Part shown: piece after piece, positions 1 through 13,105 of the stretch
Position numbering within the stretch: the stretch's first letter is position 1
Layout: every line of letters begins with the position of its first letter
Origin: Helicoverpa zea
Taxonomy: Eukaryota > Arthropoda > Insecta > Lepidoptera > Noctuidae
Direction: 5' to 3'
NCBI RefSeq assembly: GCF_022581195.2
Contig: NC_061467.1
Span: forward strand, 10,912,001-10,976,000
Length of the DNA stretch: 64,000 nt
Translations under genes and position numbers: made by a program
Notes under the pieces: model-generated
Databases searched by the model: none
Told to the model about the DNA's origin: nothing
What the model saw: only the letters and a program-made list of their open reading frames with translations

Positions 1-3000
1 CAATAAAGGGTTTTTAAGTATCATTTATCATGTGTGATTACTTTTAACCAAATGACATATGGTGTTGAAATCATTTTCAAAATAATTTCATAACAACCAC
101 ATTCATTTTAGTACCAATTCATAAGATTCCATAACAATAACAGAAACTACACCAAAAAGTTCCCCAATCTCACTCTCGTCGCCGAAACATAACTCGTCAA
201 AATTCAAAAGTCGTACACAAACAAACGAACGAACAAGAAGAATGGACTACTAAATCATTCAGTGTTATAATAACACATTGGCACCGCAAGTAACAGATGT
301 TGTACCTTTGTAAACGTAAATCATAAAGTTAGAACAAGAAGTGTATTTTTACTGGCTTATTATTTACCAGAGTTTATAGTAAACACAAGAAGAAACATAG
401 AAAAAAATATTAAAACGGTATGGAAGACAAAACTCGTTTCACTATTAAGTGCTCGCAGATTGCCAAAAACATTGCAAATCTGATTAGATTTTGCCTATTT
501 CTTTATTTAAATCGATGTTAAACTGTTATGTTTTAATGAAATTTAAACTAAAACAAAATTAATCAATCACTGAAAGCAAGTATTTAATAATAAAGCTAAG
601 TTCAGTTTTAAACAACTTGCAAGGTGTAATGATGTTCCACAAAGATATCGAGAAAGCCTACAAGTTACTAAAACAAACAACTAGAGAATATCTTTCAGCA
701 CCCAAATCAATATTGTACACAAACTACCAAGTACATACATAGGTACCGAGAACACAAAACTTAATATTACATGACACCGGCGTTTTTCTAAGAAAAATCG
801 CTTCGGAATGACCCATTGCAATTCAAGCGTCATTCTTATGTACATGTATTACCAATCCCGGCTCATTTACCGTGAATATTGAATCCCAGTGGGAAAAACC
901 GCGGGACACGCAAATTCCACCACAATTTTCGGTCAATCTGTGCATAAATAATCGGGATGCGACCCAACTAGTGTTGGCAAGAGTTTTTCAAGTCCCGGGG
1001 TGGTGAGTAAATATGTAAGGTTTAATCAATATTTACAAGATTTAGTCGCTGTGTCGTATCGCGTATGTCAGCCGACGATAGCATTAGGGGAATTGGAAAA
1101 TAGTGAAGGGGTATGTCGATACCGGTTTTATCGATGTCGACTTGTTTATGGTTTGACTGTTCAGCTTTTTGTCTAGACTTGTTTTTACGATAGTATTTTA
1201 ATTGGATTAATTATGATGAAGTGAGTACAAAATGTTGGAAAAATAATACACAATTATCATTATACCTTTGAGACAGAACATTAACTTGTTGCAAAATGCA
1301 TTTACTTTATTAATAACTTTTGACAGCTCTGAGTATTATATAGCAAGAGTAATTAATTGAAGAATATAATCATAATTTACGTCACCTATCATGGATACTA
1401 ATGCTACATAACATTTATACAAATTACGTGGAGATATAATAGTAAATTTCAATCACGTTGCAGTACATTAATCCACGCTCGCCGCCTATCAATGTCTTCG
1501 GCGCCATTAAACATTTCTAATATATTATCTTACTGTAGATTCTGCTTCTTTATAATATTTTCTTCCTAATATAAGCACATTTTCCTACAGAGCACTAAAA
1601 AACCCACTGGTAAGTATAATCATCATTTAAATAAGAACAAAGAATTAAAAAGTTCACAAGGAGCAGAAAAATTGGTTATATCCTGAAACAAATCAGTGAA
1701 AACTAAAACACCAATTTATATATATAGAAACAAAAAACAATGGAAAATCATAAAAACCATTGGAGTCTATAAACAAGTTACGACCAGCCAAATTAATTAT
1801 CGAACCATGATTATGTAAAACACAGAAAAAATGTCGAAATTTCACAACCCCAACACTATTCAAAAACTAATTTATCAGTTATCCTTTGGCCCTGCGCGGC
1901 GCTCCGTCGCAAAAGGTCTCAAGTCGAGAACAGGAACAAAACTATTGGCACTTAAATAAACTATGGCGCTGTTCTCGAGTATTTATTTACTTGAATGGGA
2001 CATCAATGGACATTTTAAAAGGGTCTGTTTAAAATTTAATGTGTGAAGTTGTTGTAATGTGTGTGGGAACAAGTTGTAGTTATTTTTTGCGTATTTTAAC
2101 AGAGAAGTTTATGGAGTGAGATATTTGTAAGCTGTGCCTTAGCACATTGATACAAGGCGATATATCTACAGGTTATGAATTGGAAAATATGAAACTCCCG
2201 TGGTTCTACTAAGGTTTTAACAAAATCCAAAAAAATTGTAGTCCCCCCGTACATATGTATTTCCAGAACGGCTAAATAATAAATGTTAAGAGTTCAAAAT
2301 TAATTGTAATATTCTAGCAATCATTCAATTAGGATATAATCCTACAGTGAGATAAACAATATTTTAAAATTGCTGTTCAGTTTTTAATTAACTCAAGTTT
2401 TCTACAGTATCTTCTACACTCTGATGACGTAGCGCGACACTGCGGTGGGGAAGGATTAATGTATCAGGATAATGGCTACTTTTCACACGTTACGTAAGAA
2501 CGGCTTAGAACCTACCCAACAGGTTATTGAGTTCTAGAGGAAAAGGATTTTAGTTGATGAACTTACTTCATTATTTCCTTACTGAAATATTTAACTTGTT
2601 ATTACTTTTCATTCAATCTTTTTCACAGAAAAAAATAACGTTAACATTTATTTATTTATTTGAATTTGCAACATACAGCCAATTAGCCAAACTATGTATT
2701 TGGTAGTTTAATCATTAAATCTAACTTTAATAAATTTCATTTGTCACATCACAACAAATAAATTAATTATCGATAATTCTCCTTTTTTCGTAAAAAGCTG
2801 TTTGTTTTTTTCATCACAAAGGACACAACATTTGTAGCTAGTTTTTTATCGATACATTCCAAAGAGCTCACTTTCACATCACTATAGTTTTCGCAAAGGA
2901 ATTCTTGGTTCGAAATGAAATTTTTGAATCTGTTAGCTTTCGAATGCTGCATTCCAGATTCTTGTATTTATTAGTAAGTTACACATGTACATTGTATTTT

Positions 3001-3235
3001 GTATCATAGCGAAAATATTTGACCTAGTAAACTCAGTAGGATCTGCGACGTTTGACCGTAATTGACAGTCGGTAAACTTAAACAACAATATTTTGAAAAT
3101 AAACTGCAGAGGCCCGAGACTGAAAGTAAATCAGGACACTTTTCTCAATATTATTTTTTTTTTCTACAATAATACGCATAGTTTAATTTTTGCACTTATG
3201 AAGAGCGGTAATAATATTTTCCGAGACAAATCTAT
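1..3235. other. AT-rich non-coding, nothing recognised
   Basis: No supported exon, RNA gene or complete mobile element was seen. Open frames here are short and have skewed, AT-driven composition. If Camta continues leftwards, this is part of its intron downstream of the exon at 30563-30472. A slightly more GC-rich patch at about 780-1100 could be conserved non-coding DNA, but nothing in it identifies a function. Confidence 0.5.
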
Positions 3236-3430
3236 ACATATAAAAATGAATTGCTGTTCGTTAGTCTCGCTAAAACTCGAGAACGGCTGGGCCGATTGAG
3301 CTGATTTTAGTTTTAAAATGTTTGTCGTAGTCCAGGGTAGGTCTAAACGGTGAGCAAATAAGGAAAAAAAATTGCGAGTAGGATTCCCGGGACGGGAGTG
3401 ATTAGACAAAAACCAACTTACGGAATGCCG
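3236..3430. repeat. Old lepidopteran dispersed repeat fragment
   Basis: The stretch around 3265-3300 (CTCGAGAACGGCTGGGCCGA) and what follows match the 'anonymous retroposon tail' text familiar from many Lepidoptera. Related wording recurs in this window at 56455-56816 and 59700-59860. No coding capacity. The family name is uncertain and the assignment is from memory. Confidence 0.45.
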
Positions 3431-6400
3431 CAGAACCACAAAAGTAAAGTACTAGGACAGCATAATTCACCTTAGTAAAGTATACCAATAACGAAATTTC
3501 GATGCAACTGCTCACCATATACCAGGGTAGCATAACTTAAGTATGAAATAAAGAAAACAATTACTTCCACTTCTTAAAATTGTTGATAAAAATTTGCAAA
3601 CTCTAACCAAAATACAACTGTATCTCTTCTCATATTTATATGTATATAGAATACAAAAACAAGACTGAACAAGACACAATTCTAAATACAACAAAATAGA
3701 GTGAAAACAACAAACTAGTTATCTCGAAGATATCACGACATTGTCCTTTTGAAAGCTGGCTAACTTACCGCCGTCGGTTCGAGTCCCGAGTCGAGAACTT
3801 ATCCAAGTTAGGCTTCTATCTGATGGACTTGATTTTATATTATTACAAGTTTCTATGAGCTAAGTTCGTTGTGAGATAAATGTTGCTAACTATTAGTTTG
3901 TGTTAATGTTTGTAGTTTTGTGTAGAAGTTAATGTATTGTTGTGGATTGAAAATTATCTTGTGATGTACATAGTAAAGCAGGAAGTTATAATTTTTGTAA
4001 AAAAATATGTACCTAGTACTTGCTTCAACCAGCTCTTTCACCCACAATTACGTGAAAACTACTTTATGATTGATGAAAAGGAACGATAAATACGGAATTT
4101 AACATTGCTGCACTGAAAGAATTTTAAGAATTTTTTTTGAAAGAATAAACTCTTCAGCTGTTAACATTGCTAACACTGTTCATATTTTTAACGTCTTGAG
4201 ATAATACGAACCTTGTTCCACTATTGCACAAGCAAAGTCACGGTCCCTACAAGTCAAAATAATATTATTTTAATAAATCCGTCCTAAGTATTATGTAGCA
4301 AGATTCGCGTAGCACTTCGTAGCACACACGTAATTGATTTACAAAGACCGGCGTAGCGGCGTAGCTCGTAGCATTTTACGTAGCACGTTATCTATAGTAA
4401 AATACGTAGGTTATTATTTATTAACTGTATATTATCACATATTTTGATGTAATATTTTTTGTTTGGATAGGGATTACTTTTGTTTATTAAGGCTATGTTC
4501 TCTCTGTGGGTTTCTCTAAGTAAATAACATTACACAATGATTGATAAAGGACGAAAAAGTTATTATTTGTCAATTCAGATTTTAAATTGATTGTTAATTT
4601 ATTTGAATGCCAATTTATTCATTTCAACTTACATAGAAGAATTAAACTTTTACATTTAAACTTTGAAATGAATTAACCAACTCCACCTCTGTCATAGTCA
4701 AACGTAATTAATTTAAAACTGAATCAAAATTAAAATGTTTTTCAAACGATATTGTTTTGATATTTAATTTCCAGGAACAGTTTTTGTAAAATGGCCACCG
4801 GGATTACGCTTTGACGTACTACGGCTCTTTTGATAATTTTTTTGTAAAATGTTGAACATTTTTTGATGGTGCTTGATATTCTTTTGTATCTGTATTTTGT
4901 TTTATGAATTTAGATGATGATCTGCTTCAATATATTAACACTAAACATTTTTTCATATTTTTGTTTTCAGACTTTAAAATCATAGGTATTGGTTTAATAT
5001 GGTTTAATACGAATCATCAAACCCAATGTATATTCATAATGTTATATAAAATATGTTTCTAGACGTCAGTAGAAAATATTACTTTCAGTGCACGAGAAAC
5101 CTGATAACTTTTTAAACATAAAATTAGATTATTAAACACCACAAAAAGCCAAACTTAAACACCCACTTCACCCAATAACCTACCGAACCACAAAAAAAAT
5201 AACTACATCCAAAATCCCCTCTCTAATCTGTCGGTTAAGCTGTGTAATATCTCAGCGATACCGTCGGCGTCTTTGAGCGCGCGTGATCAAGGGCCGGCGA
5301 GAGGGCGAGAGTGGTTTAAGAGTACTTCGCTAGTGATGACTAGATTGTAATAGACCTTGACGAATAGTTACTTGATGTGGTTGGTTTTACTTTAAAAATG
5401 AGCTTGGTAAACTACGTGTTTACGACGCTTTTACTCGGGTACTAAAACCATAGATCATCATCAACAGTCTTTATTAAATACACAATTCTAAGATAAGTGC
5501 TACGTGATTCAATGGTATGATAATCTTCGCATCGAAAAAATTAACTTGCAAAACTCGCACTAGGCACTCAGATCAAAGAATTAGCCTCACATTTTCAGAA
5601 ACCTCAAAATAACTGTCAGCTACTCACCAGGCTAACTATCAGCCGATAGTTTAGTCTACACTGTATTGGATTTATAAATACAGAATTTTTATATCACAAT
5701 TTTCAATTCTCAACCCTAAAATAAAAACAGTAGCTCCTAGATATTCTTCAAACTCAAAGTCAAAAGTTTTTTTATCATGAAAATCCGAGCAATACCACAG
5801 GATAAAGTGAATGTTAAACCAAAACAATATGAAAGTAAGGCGTGTATAAACTCATCAACCTCGTATTAACACAAAAACCTCGATTAACCCTTGATTTAAT
5901 TAGGCTAAACATCTTTTAATTATAACTTTGATTTATTAAATACACGGGTAGTGAACCTTCGCTAGTATCTTTAACATAATAGAAGCATGCCTTTTGAATA
6001 TATTTAGATTTCTTTTTATTATTTTCTTTGCATTATTTACCGGTTAATCATCATCATCATTAGTTTAAAGAACGTAAGTTATTTCGTGGTTTATTTAGGC
6101 TATTTTATTGCTAAAAGAGCTGTTTTGGCATCACATCTGTTGCACAGAAGTCTCCTCAGTAATAATTAACATTAACATTTACCAGAATCTTAGCGTTTAA
6201 TGAAAAACAGACACCCAGTCTTACCGAGCTTAATCTTTGTTAAAGATTTTATCATGCCTTGTAGATTACAATCAACACAAGACTTGTTAATTTATCTAAA
6301 ATAATTTAAACGCAGCATTTTTCTAGAATAGTAGTATCTATTGTTATAAAATAATAACAAAGTTCTCCCTATTTGTTATTGTCATATACGATCGTGACAT

Positions 6401-8640
6401 TATTGAATCATGACAAGGATTTAAAATTCACACAAAGCAAACGCAGTTTTATAAGCCGGTTTTATTTATTCAAAAGAACTGCATACACGAGCATATAAAC
6501 ACACAAATCCATTTCAAAAAGTAACAACCTCAAACACCAACGAATATCTTCAACCACGCCTTATAAACGGACAATAAAACGAACGTACTGCCAAAAACAA
6601 GGCATTTCTACCCACAATTTCAAAGATAAACAGCACACCTATCGTAAAACAAATAACCAATTAAATAGGAAAATAAAACACAATTAGCTGAAGCCTGTTT
6701 CAGGCATAATATCATAAAACGTAGAAACTACGGGGAATATTTCGGGTTCCCTCATTATATGTAAATTTCTGTATTTTAATAATGAGTTAGGTCAATAATG
6801 GCGGGTTTAGACACGAATACGCTACTGGCAGCTAGTACTAGCCTGAATGTTGTACTAGTAGAATTATTATGGTTGTTTCAAATAAAGCCTATTTTTCCAT
6901 ATCCATTATACTTTCTATTATATGAAAGTAACACAGAAAATCACTGTTTAATCTCAATGTGATTGACTCTTTATAGTCTTTTAAAGCTTCTCATAGCCTA
7001 GAAATAGGATTCATGCTTTAGTTAGAATATACATCATTATGCATTAGGATGTAACACTTCCCTTAATCCATATTCACTAAAAGTGTATTATATACAATAT
7101 TGAGGCCACCATGATTATGCTAAACGAGATTTTAATGGTGTAACACGGGCATGGTGTTTCGCACATCTTGTATACGAGTGCGTTGATCCGTGGAAATTGT
7201 CGAGCGAATATTAAAATAAATTATGTTGAATAAACATTAACGTATTATTTCAATGAAAGGAGGGTAGTTTGTTATATAAACATTTACGCGTCATTTGAAG
7301 GGATATTAGTTTGCTTACAACTTGGGTAGGTATAATTACGTTGTTTGTGTAATAAACTGTGTTGCAAAGAAGTTTTGAGTTTCAACAAGGTTGCAAGCTG
7401 ATCCCAACAGGAAAATAATATAACGTAGAAACACTCTATATAATAGTCTCATGTGAAACCGAGTAGATAAAAAAAGAATAATCATAAATATAACCCACCA
7501 TAAATACACAACTTTTTATTAAAAAAAAATGATAGTATCATACAAAAAAAATTAAAGCTACCCAGCCAATAGTACTCGCCAGTATTCCACTATCCGCGTC
7601 TGAACTCGGCTTAATTCAGCACACGAACAAACAGCACAGCAAGGCCTTGTTATTATAATGGCGATATTAAACACCGTTATTTCGAAATTCGCGATTCGTG
7701 GCCTGTTTACTTCTCGGACATGCGATTTTGAGTAAAAAATTAATAGTCCCCTTTCAGTAGGAAATAGGAGCGTTTATATTATCATTCATTTCCAACGGAA
7801 TGGCCATAAATTATATATTTTATTTTGGAAAATGTTTCAGCTTAACTAGTCTTTGAATTTTGTCGAACTATGAAACTATTAGCATTGTTGTTAATTCTTT
7901 GGGGAACACGACTCTTATTTATTACTCGGCAGTTTATTTTGGCGGCTTACTTTTAAGTTTGGAATTCATTAGCGAAATTAAAAAGACAGCTGAATAAATT
8001 GGTTGTTTACACGATACGGCAAAGTGTTTTTAAATGACCTTTTTTTTGCTACTTCAGTTTTTTGCTGAGTTTTGAACAAGGGGGATAAATAGGTCAACAA
8101 GGTAAACAAAATACTCCCGTTCCTTAAATAATAGCTGACAAATTGCTGATGTAAAATTTTTCAATCATACACATAGAAAACAATACAAAATCTTCGTACT
8201 CTTTTATTATTTTTTGAATTATTTTTCCACACATTGCAATTAACTGACACTCTTTCTTTCGATAGCTTAAGCTTTGTTTTGATTACTGCTTACTTCTTAA
8301 TGCTATAACAGTTTTATAAATTACTAGCTGATGCCCACAACGTCGTCCGCATCTGCTACATAGTGTATCAAAATACTGAGCTAGTTGTCATAAATTATTG
8401 CTTACTTTTCCTTTTGATAGTTTTTCCCCTCATTCTTTTGATAGCTCAAGCTTTGTTGTATCAACAGTTTTTTATTACATTTTCCAATATTCTGTAAAAG
8501 ACCTTAAGAAATAAATAAATCAAATACCTTAAAAGAAAATAATAAAAAAAACAAAAATCACCAAACAAACCTTAAATCAGCTATACCCAACAAAACACCC
8601 ATTCAAGCAGAAATACTTCCCGATATAAAAGTGTCACAAA
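3431..8640. other. Non-coding, mostly unremarkable; CGTAGC hexamer cluster inside
   Basis: No exon or complete transposon was recognised in 5.2 kb. The one local oddity is a cluster of CGTAGC hexamers at about 4308-4390, which recurs in the opposite orientation near 57793-57862. A somewhat GC-rich island at about 5260-5330 has no ORF with splice-site support. Confidence 0.45.
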
Positions 8641-9190
8641 CAGAATAAGGCTCACGTTAGAAGCTACCTTTCCCCAAATTGTGGTAGCATGGAGAACAAA
8701 ATGACTAGCGGAGGTGCCATAACAAAAAATCTCCTAAGAAAGTAGAGCATCAAAAATGCAGATGCTCCGCTTTTACATGCCTTCTGTGGATCTAAACATT
8801 ATTTGTAATAAAAACAATCGTTAACAGATGTCTCAAAGAAAATGTACGCCTCGTTATTTCAGTAGTAAGTGATTGTTTTGGTCATGCCCACCGAGAGAAT
8901 TTAACCTAGAAGAGGCAGTAAGTTTTGGGTGGCTCATAGTCCTTCCGTCTCCTAATAGACAACAGACCAAACAGGCCAAAGCCTGCCGGAGCCACGGCAT
9001 TGTTCGAAAGAGTTACCGCGGCCCTGGTACATAAAAGGCTTAAGAAGGAATATGAAGGCTTTAGTCAGCAAGAGTCTGGCACTCCCTCACGATGCTCACC
9101 CACAGCGGGAGGGGCATAGGTCATTTAAAAAGGCCTGACCTACTTGCATTATGGTATCTCCGCTCATATCCTTACTCTGTGGATAGAAGC
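8641..9190. repeat. Dispersed non-autonomous repeat (family shared with 12.1-12.6 kb and 33.35-33.5 kb)
   Basis: Positions 8689-8748 recur inverted at about 12471-12534. The stretch 8950-9100 (GTTACCGCGG..CTGGTACATAAAAGGC, GTCAGCAAGAGTCTGGCACT) recurs in the same orientation at 33360-33500. The stretch 9146-9183 (TATGGTATCTCCGCTCAT) recurs at 23302-23336 and inverted at 12247-12281. No protein is encoded; a 110-codon open frame crossing it is not believed. It is probably several overlapping fragments of non-autonomous elements. Confidence 0.5.
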
Positions 9191-9302
9191 TACCTTTCCC
9201 AAATCGCAGTACAAACGACATTGTGCTATGTTTTATATATTTTTAGCACAAACAGGTGTGCTCATGAAAAAAGGCTTAGCTACCTGTGGCCGATCAATGT
9301 AT

Positions 9303-9332
9303 CTGTTTTCTGTGTGTGTGTGTGTGTGTGTT
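9303..9332. repeat. (GT)n microsatellite
   Basis: A run of about a dozen TG units following the dispersed repeat; simple sequence repeat. Confidence 0.9.
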
Positions 9333-9627
9333 CAGGAATTATTTTTGGAAGATCGTGTGTTTTTTTGAGCATTTTAGGGTTAGAAAGGATTTTTGTGTGT
9401 ACCTACATGGTTTTACTCAATTGATGTTTTATTTGCTCCAATTGTATGATGTCCTTTCAAATTAACCCGTTGCATGCCGGAGCGCAGATAATTATACTTG
9501 AGACACAATTGTTTTTTTTTTTTATTAGACATCGTTCTTAAACAAAAACCAGACAATGTATTAATTTAGCGTCATTTATAAACCACTTTTTTATACAGTT
9601 TCTGATGTTACACCTAAAATAATAATA

Positions 9628-11250
9628 CACTTCTGGACACATCTATTGGCCCACCTTGTATTTTCAATTTCGTTTGGTCCTAGCTAAATTTTTATATTAG
9701 GTCGAGCAAAAGGTTTTTATGCAGTTTTGAACCTTGCACATTCACAATTTCATTCAAGTCTTTTTTTGAATTTCGAATACGGAATTTAAAGAAACAAGAG
9801 ACAATTTGGAGCCTGCTTGTTGATATCAAACAATCGATTACTAAGAAAACTTGGTTTTATTGGTTTACTTGGATTTAATTCTTGAAAAAGTGATTGATAT
9901 CTTTGGTTTTGCAACAAACATTACTTATTCTTAACATAAAGGTGAGGTTCTCTCAATAATTTATGGATACTTCACCTGAAGTCGCCGCCCAAGCTGTGGC
10001 ACTTATTCAGGGCGGACACAGCCAAAGAAACGTGAGTGCTCAACTTAATTTAAGGCGATCTGCGGTCCGAAATGTTTATCGGAGGTACCTAGAGACCGGC
10101 GGCTTTGTTCGTCGCCAAGGAAGGCCACGATCTCGGGTCACAACTGAAAGGCAGGATCGATTCATCGTGACGACCAGCTTGAGAAATCGTCACCTTACCT
10201 CTATTGAGATACAAAAACAACTTCGCGACTTCCACGGAGTATCTGTGAGCGCTCGAACTGTTCGGAGAAGGTTAAAAGAACGCGATATGGTACCACACAA
10301 GCCAGCTAATGGGCCCAAACTAACGCGAGCCCACCGAACAGCGCGCCTTCATTTCGCATGCAGTCATTTAAATTGGACACAGCAAGATTGGAGCCGTGTA
10401 CTCTTTTCTGATGAGTCTAAAATTGTGTTACATGGCAATGATGGAAGGAAGAAGGTCTACCGATGTAACGGAGAGCGTTTCGCACAATGCTGCTTTGAAG
10501 AGAGGGTTGCTTATGGCGGTGGCTCAAGGATTGTCTGGGGCGGTATATCGGCGAGCGGTAAAACTTAACTTGAGGTTGTTACAGGACCACGGCTGCCAAC
10601 ATTAAATGCTGAAAGGTACACGTAAGTGCTTAGCACCTCACGTGATACCATACACGGACTATTTGGGCCCAAATTTCCTTTTTATGCATGATAATGCAAG
10701 AGCCCATGCGGCCGGCATCGTCAGGGAATATCTTCGGGATGTGAATATCACAGTTATGGACTGACCAGCCAGAAGCCCAGATATGAACCCCATTGAGCAC
10801 ATGTGGGACGAGCTAAAAAGACGTGTTATGGCTCGTCAGCCAGTTGCCCAGACGATGCAGGAGTTGAAAACTGCCATAGAAGAGGAATGGGAGATGATCC
10901 CTCAAAACTTCATACAGCGGTTGATAAACTCTATGCCTAATCGTATGAGAGCTGTGGTAGACGCCCATGGAGGCAACACACGTTATTAAATTAAACCTTT
11001 ATTTGATAAAACATGTTTTTTATTCAAAAATCAATTGCCATTAACGAGGCACATGTCCGACTTGTTAGGCGTAGCTCCATGTCGTATGGTATTCTGAATT
11101 CAAATTTAAAACAATACGATCCAAAAAGAAGGTAAAATGTATCAGGTTTAAAACTGCATCATCAGTTTTTGTTCAATCTAGCTATCATATTTCGGTAGAG
11201 GCCATCAAAACCTAAACTCTAAGGTGGGCCAATAGATGTGTCCAGAAGTG
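9628..11250 (+). mobile_element. Tc1/mariner-type transposon, degenerate
   Basis: A 1.62-kb DNA transposon bounded by about 30-bp inverted repeats (CACTTCTGGACACATCTATT at the left end, its complement ending at 11250). A TA target-site duplication lies at 9626-9627 and 11251-11252. It contains one transposase reading frame broken by stops and a frameshift, so it is not autonomous. The terminal repeats are still nearly perfect, so it could in principle be recognised by a related active transposase. Confidence 0.95.
9963..10989 (+). pseudogene. Tc1-family DD34E transposase pseudogene
   Basis: This is the transposase of the element, a cut-and-paste enzyme acting at the terminal repeats. The first 201 codons are open: an N-terminal paired-type helix-turn-helix (about residues 5-50), an RRQGRPRSR linker resembling an AT-hook/GRPR motif, and a second HTH (about 75-115). 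The first catalytic Asp follows in FSDESK (near residue 149). Reading is then lost at TAA 10566-10568 and TAA 10623-10625, with a one-base shift near 10631. Frame +1 carries the second Asp (HDNARAH) and the final Glu (NPIEHMWDEL), with a TGA at 10762-10764 where Trp is usual. Spacing between the second Asp and the Glu is 34 residues, so DD34E. It ends at TAA 10987-10989. Total size fits the family's usual ~340 residues. Confidence 0.93.
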
Positions 11251-11252
11251 TA

Positions 11253-11840
11253 TAATTACCCACAAACCAAATCTACATTAAAAACGCAACTGAACCCCAC
11301 AAATATAATATTAATGAAAAAGATTTCTGAACAAACTATTTCGCCAATTCCTCGGTCGCGTGCCTCCAAGCGATAAATATGATGTAAATGCCTTGCTAAA
11401 ATCTAGAAATAAGTCTTGTATTAATTACCTGAGTTAAATATGGTTAATTTATGCATGTTTTCGCGGGGTAAGTATGCTAAGCGGGCTAAAATATCGCCCG
11501 AACCAAACTGTCTTGTAAAACAATGAATGGTTTGAGTATGTACGTATTTTATTTCATTTATATAGTTTTTGAGATTAGCGTGTGTGTATTGTAGGCTTTC
11601 AAGTGTTTATAAGTAGGTATTTTTACTCGAGAAATAAGTCGTAAAACTTATGTTGTTTAAGTTACAAGTTACTTAAATAATATACTTCTTTAAATACAAT
11701 TTACTTGGTAGTAAAATTACACATTTTATTATTACAGTAGTAACAACAATATACATTCAGTTTTTGCTGAAAATAATAAACGAGGCATTTCTGATTATTC
11801 AACTAATGTGCAATTGTGGCACTATACATTATTTCCTACT
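11253..11840. other. Non-coding, nothing recognised
   Basis: AT-rich sequence right of the Tc1 element with no supported gene or repeat. Confidence 0.45.
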
Positions 11841-12010
11841 AGCCGTTTTACCGTGGTTTCACCCGCGTCCTGTAAGAACTACAGCCCGTACCGGGATAAA
11901 ATATACCCTGTGTTACTAAGAAAGAGTGTAGCTTTCTAACACTGAAACTTTTTTTTTAAATCAGTGGTTTCGGTGCATTTAGGGTACATATTAAAAAAAA
12001 AAAACTTATT
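11841..12010. repeat. Lepidopteran dispersed repeat fragment
   Basis: The text CCCGTACCGGGATAAAATAT followed by a 'GTGTAGCTTTCTAACACTGAAA' -like segment resembles a widespread lepidopteran retroposed repeat. Related decayed pieces occur at 13640-13740 and 21110-21260. Non-coding. Confidence 0.5.
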
Positions 12011-12059
12011 TATTATATTAGTATAAATAAATCAACTAGCCAGCTAAAGAGCTCTTTTA

Positions 12060-12620
12060 TTTAATTACACATCTTTTATGAACTGCAGCTACCGAGCTAA
12101 AAACAAAAGAGCGACGGTACCACAAGTACCGCGAACAGACCACAAGTCCTAATATGTGTCCCATTTTACCCCGGAATGTGTCCAATATCCCCCATGTGAC
12201 CTCACCTCGGGGTCACGGCCCCCCTACCCTTTATTTATATTTGCTGAGCCGCGGAGTAAGGAAAGATGAGCGGAGATTGGTCAGGCGCCTTCTTCTAGGT
12301 CAAATGAGCATGACCAAACGGTCACTAACGAGGTGAACTAACGAGGCTTTCTTGTTCTTGGAGATATCTGTTTACGATTTTGGTATTACTAAAATAGTCT
12401 GGTCCAAAGAAGGTGTATAAGGTCGAAGACAGTAACGTTCCTCGTCCCCCGCACACCCGCAATTTGGCGCGCTACTTAGGAGATTTTCCGTTATGGCACC
12501 TCCGCTAGTCATTTTGTTCTCCATGGTTGAGCCCTTTTTATGGTATATCGGCATTATGGACATTTCCTCGTGCCTTTTTAAGTGGCCGGACGTTTAAGTT
12601 GAAAAAGGCGAATTTGAAAT
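12060..12620. repeat. Dispersed repeat, inverted relative to the 8.6-9.2 kb copy
   Basis: GC-richer than its surroundings. The segment 12471-12534 is the reverse complement of 8689-8748, and 12247-12281 is the reverse complement of the 9146-9183 motif. Two 60-residue open frames in it are by-products of the repeat. No transposase or RT motif is present. Confidence 0.5.
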
Positions 12621-12773
12621 TGTGCCTTTTTTGCTGTCGGTAGGGTAAAGGGTTGTTTGTTTGGTTCTATGATCCAATTTTGATTTGGCGTTTCCTTTTT
12701 ACTTTTTGGACAAATATTTATGATACTTGCGTATAACTTGGTTTGTAATTCGCCTCCGTTTTAGTTGCCATAT

Positions 12774-13089
12774 CATCATCCTCCGAGCCTTTTCCCAATC
12801 ATGTTGGGGTCGGCTTCCAGTCTAACCGGATTCAGCTGAGTACCAGTGCTTTACAAGAAGCGACTGCCTATCTGACCTCCTCAACCCAGTTACCCGGGCA
12901 ACCCGATACACTTTGGTTAGACTGGTGTCAGACTTACTGGCTTCTGACTCCCCGTAACGCCTGCCAAGGATGTTCAATGACAGCCGGGACCTACAGTTTA
13001 ACGTGCTATCCGAAACACAGTCATTGGTGTCTAAGATATACTTAGAAAGTACATACAAACTTAGAAAAGTTGCATTGGTACTTGCCTTT
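12774..13089 (-). mobile_element. Noctuid-type SINE, 5'-truncated (no tRNA head)
   Basis: This is the same family as 55296-55680 and 58183-58563, with high identity through the body (CCCAATCATGTTGGGGTCGG, AGTACCAGTGCTTTACAAGA). It stops just before the tRNA-derived head that carries the pol III boxes in the other copies. A perfect 16-bp direct repeat (GTTTTAGTTGCCATAT) flanks it at 12758-12773 and 13090-13105. That duplication is diagnostic of LINE-mediated retroposition, so the truncation happened at insertion. A 106-codon open frame across it is an artefact. Confidence 0.92.
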
Positions 13090-13105
13090 GTTTTAGTTGC
13101 CATAT

